This document shows positions 16,996-25,972 of a stretch of DNA of 64,000 nt, in pieces (position 1 is the first letter of the stretch; each line of letters opens with the position of its first letter). Position numbers and translations under genes: made by a program. Under the pieces are notes generated by a model. The model was given only the letters and a program-made list of their open reading frames with translations. It had not been told where the DNA came from and did not search any database. Origin of the DNA: Algoriphagus alkaliphilus (GTDB lineage: Bacteria > Bacteroidota > Bacteroidia > Cytophagales > Cyclobacteriaceae); NCBI RefSeq assembly GCF_900103735.1, contig NZ_FMXE01000012.1, forward strand, positions 1 through 64,000. Direction: 5' to 3'.

Positions 16996-17727
16996 TTAAA
17001 ATACGATCATCCCATATAACATTACGAAAATCATAGGGAAAAGAGAGGCCAAAGCGATTAATCCAAAACCGTCAGAAAGCGGATTCCTTCCTTTAATCAC
17101 TGTAGCCAATCCTACTCCCAGCGCAGTGACCAAAGGAACAGTAATGGTAGAAGTAGTTACTCCGCCGGCATCATAGGCAATTCCGATTATTTCTTTGGGT
17201 GCGAAAAGGGTCATAAGCATGACCAATAAGTAGCCACCAATAATCAGGTAATAAATTGGCCATCCTTTTATAATTCGAATCACTCCCAGTAAAATCGCCA
17301 AACCTACCGAGATTGCGACGGCAATTCTTAACCCAATGGCATAACTGAATTCTTCGCTTGGTGGAATTAATTTTCCTTCAACTGCGACTCTAGCTGCCTC
17401 TTTGGCCACTGCGATCAATGCAGGCTCTGCGATAGTGGTGGAAAAGCCCATTAGAAATGAAAATGAAAAGAGCCAAAATGCACTCCCTTTTTTGGTTAAT
17501 GCAAAAGATAAATTCTCTCCGATAGGGAAAAGTCCCATTTCCAGTCCCTGAATGAAGAAAACCAAACCTATAATAACCAGTATCAATCCCAACACGATGT
17601 CAAGGACATTTGGGAATGCCTGTTTTAGTACCACGGTCTGAAAAAAAACCACAACCACAACGATCGGTAATAAGTCCAATAAAGCGCTTTGGAATTTGCG
17701 ATAGATTTTGAAGGTTGTTTTAATCAT
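16996..17727 (-). CDS. DUF1538 membrane protein (first subunit)
   Basis: A 243-residue homologue of the next gene, with the same markers: FFIQGLEMGLFPIG, GFSTTIAEPALIAVA and AYDAGGVTTSTITVPLV. About seven hydrophobic segments. The two proteins differ over much of their length, consistent with heteromeric subunits from an old duplication. It is the first gene of the DUF1538-DUF1538-PII-CBS operon. The 185 bp upstream hold no TAnnTTTG match that I could find. Confidence 0.85.
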   Translation of the reverse strand: MIKTTFKIYRKFQSALLDLLPIVVVVVFFQTVVLKQAFPNVLDIVLGLILVIIGLVFFIQGLEMGLFPIGENLSFALTKKGSAFWLFSFSFLMGFSTTIAEPALIAVAKEAARVAVEGKLIPPSEEFSYAIGLRIAVAISVGLAILLGVIRIIKGWPIYYLIIGGYLLVMLMTLFAPKEIIGIAYDAGGVTTSTITVPLVTALGVGLATVIKGRNPLSDGFGLIALASLFPMIFVMLYGMIVF

Positions 17728-17912
17728 GAAGCTCAGTTTCTTGGGATTTTAGCAGTATTCGGGAGAAAAATGGATTTAATTCCGGTGCATCAGATTGTCT
17801 TACAGGTAAATCTATTTCATTTAATTTTAGAATTGATAAAAAGTCTAGTCGCATTAAGTCAAAAATGACAATAATCATTTTTAACAAAAAAGGATGCTGG
17901 ACTACATCGCTC

Positions 17913-18740
17913 TTAATCTCCAAATGGGCCAAATAAATAAAGTATATCCTCCAACTTTTTCCCCTGCTTTCTCAAATATTGAATCGAAGTCGAACCATCA
18001 GACTTGGAGAGTTTTTCCTGCTTGGGGCCTCTGATAATAGCATGATGATGAAAGGTGATTTTCTCAAATTGAGACACCCCCAGGATTCTAGCCAGATCCA
18101 ACTGTGCTAGTGTCGAGGCATGCAAATCATTCCCCCTCACAATCAAATCCACCCCAAACTGCAGATCATCTACCAATGAAGTAAGGTGATAAGCGGGTAA
18201 ACCGTCTTTTTTCCGTACAGTGTAAAATGCTGTATCCTGAGGAATCAGAGCGGATTTCTGCTGATCAGGGAATTCAGTGTAGGGAATGAAGTCGGCTTCC
18301 GAAGTATCTATTCTCCAAGCCACCTCAGGTTTGTCCAAGAGGAGTCTCCGTTCAAGACACTGGCCCAAATAATAGCCTGAGGGGTCAAGCTGCTGGATTT
18401 TTTTACGGGAACAATCACAGGCAAATACCTTTTTATTGGATTCCAATTGCGTAAGCGCCTCCTTGTATTTTTCCATGCGATGCACTTGTGACCATTCGGT
18501 TTCAAATTCTTTCAGGTTTTTTGGCCCTTGGTCAATTTTGATTTCTAAAAAATCCAAGGTGTCAAATATATCCTGTACGTATTCCTGTCGGTACCTTTCC
18601 CGATCTAAGTCATCTACACGAAGCAAAATTTTTGTACCATGCTTTTCTGCCAAAGCTTTGGTTTTCAAAAAGGAATAGGCATTGCCTAAATGCAAAAATC
18701 CGCTGGGAGTAGGGGCGATACGGGTCAGGTTGAAATTCAT
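17913..18740 (-). CDS. gluQ: Glutamyl-Q tRNA(Asp) synthetase-like protein
   Basis: A 275-residue truncated glutamyl-tRNA synthetase paralogue without the C-terminal anticodon-binding domain. It keeps the class I motifs RIAPTPSGFLHLGN (HIGH-type at 17-20) and KLSKS near the C-terminus, plus a Cys-x-Cys and later Cys that may bind zinc (CDCSRKK, GQCLER). Such enzymes transfer Glu to queuosine at position 34 of tRNA-Asp. Queuosine genes are not in the window, so substrate identity rests on the family. The start at 18740 (MNFNLTRIAP) is chosen; 21 extra upstream codons are not homologous. Confidence 0.85.
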   Translation of the reverse strand: MNFNLTRIAPTPSGFLHLGNAYSFLKTKALAEKHGTKILLRVDDLDRERYRQEYVQDIFDTLDFLEIKIDQGPKNLKEFETEWSQVHRMEKYKEALTQLESNKKVFACDCSRKKIQQLDPSGYYLGQCLERRLLLDKPEVAWRIDTSEADFIPYTEFPDQQKSALIPQDTAFYTVRKKDGLPAYHLTSLVDDLQFGVDLIVRGNDLHASTLAQLDLARILGVSQFEKITFHHHAIIRGPKQEKLSKSDGSTSIQYLRKQGKKLEDILYLFGPFGD

Positions 18741-18907
18741 CTGGCGAAAATAAGGAGATTGAGCTAAAAAAGGCAGTATTTGTTGAGTCCAGCTAAAACC
18801 CATCTTCCGTGATAATGCTCCTTACTAAAATTTCAATTTTGTGCATTAGCCTACTTTAACGGCCCTTTTTAGAACACTTGGCTTGGAAGTCTTACCTTTC
18901 GGGAATT

Positions 18908-19639
18908 ATGAAATCCTTTGTTTTTCTGTCTGGATTATTCCTTTTCACCATTTCCGCGAATGCTCAAACTGGCTATTCCGGAAACGTCCTCGATTCTTTT
19001 GACAAAAAGTATCTGGAAGGAGTCACGGTCTCGATTAAAGATAAAGCGTCAGTATTGACCAATTCCCGGGGTTATTTTTCAATTCAGGGGAATTTGGGAG
19101 ATACCCTTCAACTCAGTTTTCCGGGGTTTTATGAGCAACATATCGTGTTGACGGCCGAACGCTTTTTGTTAGTCCAGCTTCAGGACAGAGCCCGACTACT
19201 GCCGACCTTTCAGGTGAATGCAGAACCCTACAGGTTTAGGTTTAAAGACGGCAAACTATACTTTGCCGAGAATGAAACTGAGTCTGAAAAAAGTCTTTCA
19301 CAGCAAGTGAGTCTTGGAACAGGAACTTCTGATGGCAGTGGCGGAATAGTGATCTATGGCCCAATAAGCTACTTTTCCAAAAGAAATACACAACTCAGGA
19401 GATACGCGGAGCGCTTAGATTGGATCAAGCGGCGACAAGGATATTTGGAAGTAATTGACTCAGATTCGATCCGGACCGAACTCATGACTGCCTATTTTAT
19501 CACTCGAGAGGAATGGGATGAAATGATTATCCGGTTCAATGAATTCCATCTTCAACATGAATTTATGGATTGGCCCAAAGAGCGTGTTTATGCCAGTTTG
19601 AAAGAATTTATCCGCATCGAAGCCATGCTTCGGGATTAA
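18908..19639 (+). CDS. Exported protein with carboxypeptidase-regulatory-like domain
   Basis: A 243-residue protein. The signal peptide (about 1-20, ending ANAQ) is followed by a beta-sandwich of the CarboxypepD_reg type: GYSGNVLDSFDKKYLEGV, then SVLTNSRGYFSI and LGDTLQLSFPGFY. In this phylum the domain usually sits at the front of TonB-dependent transporters, but here it stands alone with an unrelated charged C-terminal half (WIKRRQGYLEVIDSDSIR). Likely periplasmic or surface-linked; function unknown. The ATG at 18908 starts the signal peptide; an upstream TTG is less likely. Confidence 0.8.
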   Translation: MKSFVFLSGLFLFTISANAQTGYSGNVLDSFDKKYLEGVTVSIKDKASVLTNSRGYFSIQGNLGDTLQLSFPGFYEQHIVLTAERFLLVQLQDRARLLPTFQVNAEPYRFRFKDGKLYFAENETESEKSLSQQVSLGTGTSDGSGGIVIYGPISYFSKRNTQLRRYAERLDWIKRRQGYLEVIDSDSIRTELMTAYFITREEWDEMIIRFNEFHLQHEFMDWPKERVYASLKEFIRIEAMLRD

Positions 19640-20142
19640 CTTTTCCGCTTAAAGGACCATGTAACAAAAAACCTGGCGACAGTTTCATCTCCTTGATTTT
19701 GCCCTGTTGAAATCATGGTCAGTTGAGCAGATTCTCCGACCTCCAAATGTTCAATCAATTCAAATAATTCCTCACCCTGAGTACATGAGAAAGTGATTTT
19801 TGAATTGGCTTTTTTAGAAAATTCTGCTCTGAAATCCACCACCAGCATGCTGAATTGACCCTTGCCTGCCAGGGCCAACTGACAAAGGGCACCGGTGCTG
19901 AGTTCCGCTGCTCCGGCTAATGCCGCAAAATAGATGGATTTGAAGGGGTTTTGCGATCTCCAAAAAAAGGGAATCGTAACTTCACATTTTTCTGTAGTCA
20001 GATCTTTAATCCGCAATCGCCAAAACACAGCCGAAGGCAATTTGACAAGCATGGCAAACCAATATATTATAGGATTAGTCATCTTTCGCTGATAATCCAG
20101 CGCTGCAGATGAAAGTTTTCTGGCGGTAAGTTGGTTTTCCAT
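19636..20142 (-). CDS. DUF4442 hotdog-fold protein
   Basis: A 168-residue protein matching the DUF4442 group of hotdog-fold (thioesterase-like) proteins. Supporting segments are TEKCEVTIPFFWRSQNPFKS, YFAALAGAAELSTGAL and the later strand FSMLVVDFRAEFSKK. The central helix after NPFKSIYFAAL corresponds to the hotdog sausage helix. The substrate is unknown; acyl-CoA thioester hydrolysis is plausible from the fold only. It is convergent with the preceding gene, overlapping its end by four bases. Confidence 0.8.
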   Translation of the reverse strand: MENQLTARKLSSAALDYQRKMTNPIIYWFAMLVKLPSAVFWRLRIKDLTTEKCEVTIPFFWRSQNPFKSIYFAALAGAAELSTGALCQLALAGKGQFSMLVVDFRAEFSKKANSKITFSCTQGEELFELIEHLEVGESAQLTMISTGQNQGDETVARFFVTWSFKRKS

Positions 20143-20223
20143 TTTTGAGATTTTGTTCCAAAATACTAAAATTAGTCGAAGTGAAAGACCTTGGTATTGT
20201 TTTTGAATTTCAATCGGTAAGAA

Positions 20224-21024
20224 ATGAAAAAATTTATGAAAAAGATAGTTTTAATTTTTACCGCCGGACTTTTGCTTTATTCCTGCACCACTGTTCCGCT
20301 GACAGGTAGAAAGTCACTTTCCATGGTTTCCAACGAGGAGATTCAACCGCTGGTGAACGAAGAATACAAAAAAGCGATCACTGCAAATAAAAATGTGACC
20401 AATACGGCAGACGGACAACGAGTGGTGCGAGTAGGTCAAAAGATGGCAAAAGCAGTGGAAGCTTACTTGGTAGCAGAAGGTTTTCAAAGCTTGGCAAATG
20501 ACATGTCATGGGAGTTTAATCTCCTGGAAAGCGATCAAATCAATGCTTGGTGTATGCCGGGTGGTAAGGTTGCGTTTTACACTGGAATTTTACCGGTCAC
20601 TAAAGATGAGGCTGGCATTGCAGTAGTTATGGGGCATGAAATTGCCCATGCTGTGGCATCTCATGCCGGAGAACGTATGTCAAACGGGATGCTGTTAAAT
20701 GGTCTCTTGGGAGGATTTTCTGCGGCAATGGGTCAAAATCCTACGATGATGCAACAAATATTGCTTCAGGGAGTGGGTGCAGGTTCACAGCTGGGAATGT
20801 TAAGTTTCTCGAGAAAACATGAACTCGAAGCAGATGAGATGGGATTGATCTTCATGGCAATGGCGGGATATGATCCACGTCAAGCCCCAGCGTTTTGGCA
20901 AAGAATGGCAGCAGCGGGAGGTGGAGCACCGCCTGAATTTCTATCAACTCACCCGGGCCCGGACCGAAGAATCGAGCGCCTTAATGCCAATATACCTAAG
21001 GCGATGAAATATTATAAGCAGTAA
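20224..21024 (+). CDS. M48-family zinc metallopeptidase, predicted lipoprotein
   Basis: A 266-residue peptidase with a lipoprotein signal (lipobox LLYSC, Cys21) and an M48 domain. The zinc site is HEIAH at 138-142 with the third ligand in HELEADEMG (about 199-207). The layout is like LoiP/BepA-type periplasmic M48 peptidases, which degrade or help fold outer-membrane proteins. The C-terminal STHPGPDRRIERL is typical of the family. The start may be the first or the fifth codon (two Met). It stands alone and converges on the exonuclease gene across a palindromic repeat. Confidence 0.92.
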   Translation: MKKFMKKIVLIFTAGLLLYSCTTVPLTGRKSLSMVSNEEIQPLVNEEYKKAITANKNVTNTADGQRVVRVGQKMAKAVEAYLVAEGFQSLANDMSWEFNLLESDQINAWCMPGGKVAFYTGILPVTKDEAGIAVVMGHEIAHAVASHAGERMSNGMLLNGLLGGFSAAMGQNPTMMQQILLQGVGAGSQLGMLSFSRKHELEADEMGLIFMAMAGYDPRQAPAFWQRMAAAGGGAPPEFLSTHPGPDRRIERLNANIPKAMKYYKQ

Positions 21025-21063
21025 GCAGTTTTTAGTCACAGTGATCAGTCTCAGTCTTCAGTA

Positions 21064-21126
21064 ATTTGTGAGTGGTAAGAAGTGAATAGTTAGTTTGATA
21101 AAACAACTTACTACTTACCACTTACT
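21064..21126. repeat. Intergenic palindromic element, copy A
   Basis: GTGAGTGGTAAGAAGTGAATAG (from 21068) is an imperfect inverse of the ending CTACTTACCACTTAC (to 21125). It lies between convergent genes. Related sequence occurs at 47621-47708 and 53639-53665. Probably an extragenic palindrome that can act as a bidirectional terminator. Confidence 0.65.
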
Positions 21127-21158
21127 TTTTACCAAATTTACTTGCCACTGCGACTTAT

Positions 21159-21965
21159 TTACTTCGATCCAAATCCCCTCAGCTTCACCTGAGTGAGCTT
21201 TCGCTTGGTGTCCAATGGGAAATCGCCTTTCATCATCCAATCATAGTATCCCGGCTCTTCTTTCAATGCCTGATCGATTGTTTTTCCTTTGTGCTTACCG
21301 AAATTGAAAATCTCCTGTCCCTGTGAGTTGAACACAAACCGTCCGGCCAAATCCACCATTTTTTCATTGACCATTTCGTGGATTTTTTTCATGTCATTCT
21401 GAAAAATTCCAACCTTATTACCTTGAAGATCTTCCATTTCTTCTCCTTGGTAGCGCTCCACCTGTGCCTGAAAAACGTCTAGTGTAGCTAAAGTGTCCGC
21501 TTCTGCACTGTGTGCATTTTCCAGATTTCTTCCACAGTAAAACTTGTATGCTGCAGTCAGGTTTCGCTTTTCCATCATGAAAAAGATCTTTTGCGCATCA
21601 AGCAGGTTTCGATTTTCCAGATCAAAATCGATCCCTGACCTTAAAAATTCCTCCACCAAAAGTGGAATATCATATTTCAAAACATTAAATCCTCCCAAAT
21701 CTGACTTACCGATGAAGGCTTGGATTTCCTTTGCGATGTCCCTGAAGGTAGGCTCGTCTTTTATGTCTTTATCATAGATCCCATGGATCAACGAAGCCTC
21801 CAGAGGAATCGGAATTCCGGGATTTACCCGTTTGGTATAGATTTCTCGTCCTTGATCAGGGTGGAGTTTTACGATGGATATTTCTACAATCCGGTCTGTA
21901 CCCACATTAGTGCCTGTGGCCTCAAGATCAAAAAATGCGATTGAATTTCTAAGGTTAAGCTTCAT
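21159..21965 (-). CDS. DnaQ-like 3'-5' exonuclease with C-terminal DUF3820-type domain
   Basis: A 268-residue protein. The N-terminal 170 residues are a DEDDh exonuclease: FFDLEATG (Asp13, Glu15), an Asp in GFNVLKYDIP, and HSAEADTLATLD with the His and last Asp. The C-terminus (NFGKHKGKTIDQALKEEPGY onward) resembles the small DUF3820 domain often fused to such nucleases. It may proofread or trim DNA or RNA; it is not the replicative epsilon subunit by context. Its first codons overlap the end of the Mpl gene by 11 bp, so the pair is an operon. Confidence 0.9.
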   Translation of the reverse strand: MKLNLRNSIAFFDLEATGTNVGTDRIVEISIVKLHPDQGREIYTKRVNPGIPIPLEASLIHGIYDKDIKDEPTFRDIAKEIQAFIGKSDLGGFNVLKYDIPLLVEEFLRSGIDFDLENRNLLDAQKIFFMMEKRNLTAAYKFYCGRNLENAHSAEADTLATLDVFQAQVERYQGEEMEDLQGNKVGIFQNDMKKIHEMVNEKMVDLAGRFVFNSQGQEIFNFGKHKGKTIDQALKEEPGYYDWMMKGDFPLDTKRKLTQVKLRGFGSK

Positions 21966-23322
21966 TTGAATTGAATTTGGCTTTTAAGGGTTCGAGATCG
22001 AGGTTGTCATAATTGCCCGAACTCATCAAAAGCAGGTTAGTATTGGAATAATTTTGTGCCAAAAGGTAGGCTTTTAATGCCTGACTTTCGGTAAAAAGCA
22101 TCAAATCCGGTCGTTTAAATCCTTCTCGCAAGGTTTCCTCATCCATCAAGTCCAGCTTTTTTAGGGCAACTGCGTGTGGATTTAGATAGATCACTGCAAC
22201 ATCTGTCTCCTCCATGGAGTGGGCATAGTTGGGGAGAAAATCCTTATTTAATGAAGAATAAGTGTGGAGTTCTTGAACTGAGATCAATTTCCGATCAGGA
22301 AACTGATTTTTCACTGCATTGACAGTAGCTTTGAGTTTGGATGGAGCATGGGCAAAATCCCGGAATAGGATTCCTGATTTACCTGATGCAAGGATCTCCT
22401 GACGTTTTGCTGCCCCTTTGAAACTGGGAATGGAAGCGTAAAACTGCTCATTTGAAACACCCAAGGCTCGACATATTTCCAACGCACCTTGAAGATTCTG
22501 AAGATTGTGATCTCCAAAAATTCCGATTTCCAATAAGCCCGAACCGGTTTTTAAAAAAGTTTTTCCATCCCTGATTACTGCAGGATGGGCATTGTAAGGA
22601 GTTTTTTGACCCGGGGTCGATGATTTTTCTGCTGCTTCTTTTACCAGTTGATCTACTTCGCAATAGATCAACTCTCCCGATTGGGTGGTTAAGTCCATCA
22701 GTTTAGAGAATTGATCTTTGTAAACCTCAAAGTCAGGGAATACATTGAAATGATCCCAGGCAATACCACTCACTAAAGCAATGTCATGCTTATAATGAAA
22801 AAACTTTGGCGTTCGGTCAATCGGGGAAGTGAGGTATTCATCTCCTTCAATGACTATCACCGGGGCATCTGATAGTCTCACCATCAAATCAAATCCTTCG
22901 ATCTGAGCACCCACGAGGTAATCGAAGTCCATTTTTTGGTCTTGAAGCACATGAAGTATCATGGAGGTGATGGAAGTTTTCCCATGTGAACCCGCAATGA
23001 CGGCCCGCTTTTTTGTTTGGCTTTGGTTATAGATAAACTCAGGAAAAGAGAAAACCGGAACGCCCAATTCCTGTGCTCTGATCAGTTCGGGATTATCGAT
23101 CCGTGCATGCATCCCGAGAATGATTCCATCCAGGTCAGCTGTGATTTTTTCCGGAAACCAGCCATATTCAGGTGGTAAAATTTTGGCATTTTCCAGACGG
23201 GTTCGTGAGGGTTCGTAGATTTCATCATCAGAACCGGAAACCTGATATCCTTTTCGCAGTAAGGCAAGTGCTAGATTGTGCATCACGGCTCCACCAATGG
23301 CGATGAAGTGGTACTTGTTCAT
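21955..23322 (-). CDS. mpl: UDP-MurNAc:L-Ala-gamma-D-Glu-mDAP ligase (Mpl)
   Basis: A 455-residue Mur ligase. The Rossmann-like N-terminus (FIAIGGAVMHNLAL) resembles Mpl and MurC, and the ATP-binding loop AGSHGKTS is at 110-117. RDFAHAPSKLKA in the C-terminal domain is the Mur ligase H-P-type motif. Mpl joins recycled murein tripeptide to UDP-MurNAc, feeding peptidoglycan synthesis. MurC is the alternative, but the sequence ILGMHARIDNPEL and lack of a mur cluster favour Mpl. A TAnnTTTG element precedes it, and the exonuclease gene follows with an 11-bp overlap. Confidence 0.87.
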   Translation of the reverse strand: MNKYHFIAIGGAVMHNLALALLRKGYQVSGSDDEIYEPSRTRLENAKILPPEYGWFPEKITADLDGIILGMHARIDNPELIRAQELGVPVFSFPEFIYNQSQTKKRAVIAGSHGKTSITSMILHVLQDQKMDFDYLVGAQIEGFDLMVRLSDAPVIVIEGDEYLTSPIDRTPKFFHYKHDIALVSGIAWDHFNVFPDFEVYKDQFSKLMDLTTQSGELIYCEVDQLVKEAAEKSSTPGQKTPYNAHPAVIRDGKTFLKTGSGLLEIGIFGDHNLQNLQGALEICRALGVSNEQFYASIPSFKGAAKRQEILASGKSGILFRDFAHAPSKLKATVNAVKNQFPDRKLISVQELHTYSSLNKDFLPNYAHSMEETDVAVIYLNPHAVALKKLDLMDEETLREGFKRPDLMLFTESQALKAYLLAQNYSNTNLLLMSSGNYDNLDLEPLKAKFNSNEA

Positions 23323-23351
23323 AAGGTAAAAATAAGGTCTAATTTTATATT

Positions 23352-23359
23352 CAAACTTA
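23352..23359 (-). promoter_or_regulatory. Candidate TAnnTTTG promoter of mpl
   Basis: The minus strand reads TAAGTTTG, a full match to TAnnTTTG, 29 bp before the mpl start. No clear upstream TTTG at the expected spacing. Confidence 0.35.
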
Positions 23360-23458
23360 AAAATAAAATGTGGGTACCGAGGGTGTATTCTTTTTTCATT
23401 TTAGAGATTTTTTGTCAGGAAATGTTTTAGCTATTTTCGAGAGTTGATAACTATTTTA

Positions 23459-24151
23459 ATGCTTGATGACAAATTTGCGTATTTGACGCTCTCACTATCG
23501 TATATAGTGGCTTGGCTGGTGATTTTCGTCAAAAACCCCTGGAAGGGCGGAATGATCAAAGTGGGGATAGTGGGAGGTATCATGGGAATGATAGCAGAGA
23601 TTTGGTATTTTCATGACTATTGGAAGCCTCCTACGCTCTTTGGAATTGGGATAATCGGAATAGAAGATTTCATCATTGGATTTGCGTTGTTTGGTGTAGG
23701 TGGGTATATCCATTCTTCCTTTACCAAACTTGAGATTGATTATGATCGACAAACCCCAGCCAGGAATAGGGACTTTTTTTTCCTTTGGTTGATAGGCTGC
23801 GCAAGTCTGTCTCTATTCAGTCTTATTTTAAACATTCATTCAGGATATGTTACTTTTTTGACTTTTATGGCTTTATCGGTCTATATCTGGAGCCAAAGGC
23901 CCGATTTAATTTGCCTTTCTTTGGTTTCGGGAGTTGCTACTTTGGCGATTACCCTATTTATCTATTTTATTAATTTTCAGCTTCTTTTTCCTCATTTTTG
24001 GGATACCTATGGGATGTTGGAAGAGCCAATTCTTGGCTCAAAAATTCTGGGAATTCCTGTTTCGGAAATTCTTTGGCACTTTAGCTGGGCTGTCCTCTGC
24101 TCTATGTTTAGAGGATTTCGAAATGGGGTATATTATAAAGAAACTTCCTGA
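23459..24151 (+). CDS. Membrane protein with lycopene-cyclase-like repeats
   Basis: A 230-residue protein with about seven hydrophobic segments. Two internal segments resemble the E-x-x-W/PP repeat of the CrtYc/CrtYd (CarR) lycopene cyclase domain: YWKPPTLFGIGIIGIEDFI in the first half and ILGIPVSEILWHFSWAV in the second. The acidic residues in these helices are those expected in that family. A carotenoid role is only an inference, and no other crt genes are in the window. The ATG at 23459 is chosen over a TTG at 23444. dnaB follows on the same strand. Confidence 0.65.
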   Translation: MLDDKFAYLTLSLSYIVAWLVIFVKNPWKGGMIKVGIVGGIMGMIAEIWYFHDYWKPPTLFGIGIIGIEDFIIGFALFGVGGYIHSSFTKLEIDYDRQTPARNRDFFFLWLIGCASLSLFSLILNIHSGYVTFLTFMALSVYIWSQRPDLICLSLVSGVATLAITLFIYFINFQLLFPHFWDTYGMLEEPILGSKILGIPVSEILWHFSWAVLCSMFRGFRNGVYYKETS

Positions 24152-24229
24152 TCAGGGCTTGATTTTTGCTAATTTGAGGATGTTGATAAGTTTTGGAAAA
24201 CTTGTTCAAAACTACTGCCTTCTAGCCGA

Positions 24230-24237
24230 TACATTTG
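24230..24237 (+). promoter_or_regulatory. Candidate TAnnTTTG element next to the dnaB start
   Basis: TACATTTG fits TAnnTTTG but ends only four bases before the dnaB ATG at 24242. If used, the message would be essentially leaderless. No well-spaced upstream TTTG is present. Confidence 0.25.
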
Positions 24238-24241
24238 TTAT

Positions 24242-25825
24242 ATGACCGATAATACCAACCAACCAAGAATCACCCGAAAAAAGCCATCTTACGATAATCC
24301 AACCAACTTTTTGGGCAAAGTTCCCCCTCAGGCAGTAGAATTAGAAGAGGCTGTGCTTGGTGCATTGATGCTCGAAAAGGATGCCCTGACCAATGTAATC
24401 GATATTTTGAAGGTAGAAAGCTTCTATAAAGACTCGCACAAAGTCATCTTCCAGGCGATTTTGGATCTCTTTACAGAAAGTCAGCCCATCGATTTGTTGA
24501 CGGTGACTTCGCAGCTTCGAAAAAACGGTGCATTGGAAATCGCAGGTGGCGCATTTTACGTCACCGAACTCACTTCCAAGGTGGCTTCTGCTGCCAATAT
24601 TGAATATCATGCTCGAATCATCACCGAGCAATCCATCAAACGGGAACTGATTAAAATTTCAGGAGAAATACAAAAGGAAGCCTTTGAGGATACCACAGAT
24701 GTTTTTGAGCTTTTGGATAAAATGGAGCAGTCCCTTTTTGAGATTTCAGAAAAGAATATCCGGAAAAATTATTCTGACATGCGGTCGATCATGCGCGAGG
24801 CCATTATTGAATTGGAAGCCCGAAAAAACCAAAAAGATGGACTTACCGGAGTTCCTTCAGGATTTACTGCATTGGACAGAGTTACATCAGGTTGGCAAAA
24901 ATCCGATTTGGTGATCATCGCCGCAAGACCTGCGATGGGTAAGACTGCTTTTGTACTATCGGTTTTGAGAAATGCAGCCGTGGATCACAATCGTCCCGTG
25001 GCGATCTTCTCTCTTGAAATGTCCTCGGTTCAGTTAGTTAATCGTTTGATTTCTTCCGAGGCCGAATTGGATTCTGAGAAAATTAAAAAGGGCTCTCTGG
25101 CAGACCACGAATGGGCTCAGTTAGTCCATAAAACAGCCAAACTATCAAAGGCACCGCTTTTTGTAGACGATACTCCCGCACTTTCAATCTTGGAATTGCG
25201 CGCAAAATGCCGAAAACTCAAAGCCCAGCATGATATCCAAATGGTAGTAGTCGATTACCTGCAGCTGATGTCCGGTGATTCCAAAAACGGGGGGCAAGGT
25301 GGAAACAGAGAACAGGAGATTGCCAGTATTTCCAGAGCACTTAAGAAAATCGCGAAGGAACTCGCTATTCCGGTCATTGCGCTTTCTCAGCTTTCCAGAG
25401 CGGTAGAAACCCGAGGAGGTGACAAAAGACCGCAGCTTTCCGATCTTCGAGAATCAGGAGCGATTGAGCAAGATGCTGATATGGTGATGTTCCTCTATCG
25501 ACCGGAATACTATGGCATTACCCAAGATGAGGACAATAACTCCACTGCAGGTGTGGGTGAAGTAATCATCGCCAAGCATCGTAACGGTTCTTTGGATAAT
25601 GTCAAACTTCGTTTCATAGGAAAATATACCAAATTCATGGATTTGGATTCCGGAGTGGGGTATGCTCCCAACCAAGCTCAGGAAGTATCCTACACCCACT
25701 TCACTTCGGGTGCATCAGGTGCTGCCTCATTTGACACCGGGGGTACGATCAAGCTCCAAAGCCGGGCAAATGAGGAGAATCTGGATGATATTTTTAAAAA
25801 TGACAATGGTCCTGTAACTTTTTAA
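24242..25825 (+). CDS. dnaB: Replicative DNA helicase
   Basis: A 527-residue hexameric helicase that unwinds DNA at the replication fork. The N-terminal DnaB domain covers about 28-130 (PPQAVELEEAVLGALML). The RecA-like C-terminal domain has Walker A ARPAMGKTAF around 228-237, Walker B VVVDYLQLMSG and the arginine-finger region QLSDLRESGAIEQDADMV. The C-terminal tail (after GVGYAPN) is longer than in E. coli and low in complexity, common in this phylum. No intein is present. Strongly supported. Confidence 0.96.
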   Translation: MTDNTNQPRITRKKPSYDNPTNFLGKVPPQAVELEEAVLGALMLEKDALTNVIDILKVESFYKDSHKVIFQAILDLFTESQPIDLLTVTSQLRKNGALEIAGGAFYVTELTSKVASAANIEYHARIITEQSIKRELIKISGEIQKEAFEDTTDVFELLDKMEQSLFEISEKNIRKNYSDMRSIMREAIIELEARKNQKDGLTGVPSGFTALDRVTSGWQKSDLVIIAARPAMGKTAFVLSVLRNAAVDHNRPVAIFSLEMSSVQLVNRLISSEAELDSEKIKKGSLADHEWAQLVHKTAKLSKAPLFVDDTPALSILELRAKCRKLKAQHDIQMVVVDYLQLMSGDSKNGGQGGNREQEIASISRALKKIAKELAIPVIALSQLSRAVETRGGDKRPQLSDLRESGAIEQDADMVMFLYRPEYYGITQDEDNNSTAGVGEVIIAKHRNGSLDNVKLRFIGKYTKFMDLDSGVGYAPNQAQEVSYTHFTSGASGAASFDTGGTIKLQSRANEENLDDIFKNDNGPVTF

Positions 25826-25972
25826 CCTGTTATAAAATCAAGCCTACCATAGCTCGAAAGTCCGTCGATAGCGACACGAGACGGGATAATTAGCAATCGC
25901 GCAAATTCCGGATTGTCTGTTGGAAAGTTTTAGAAAAGCTTAATAATCAATTGAAAATCATAAAATTAACAA

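Noticed and set aside
17720..17932. 70-codon minus-strand frame between DUF1538 and gluQ-like genes
   Set aside because: It overlaps both neighbours, has no recognisable family, and its composition looks like intergenic DNA.
25850..25960. Possible structured RNA between dnaB and the oxidoreductase gene
   Set aside because: Only one short hairpin is visible, with no match to any RNA family I know.
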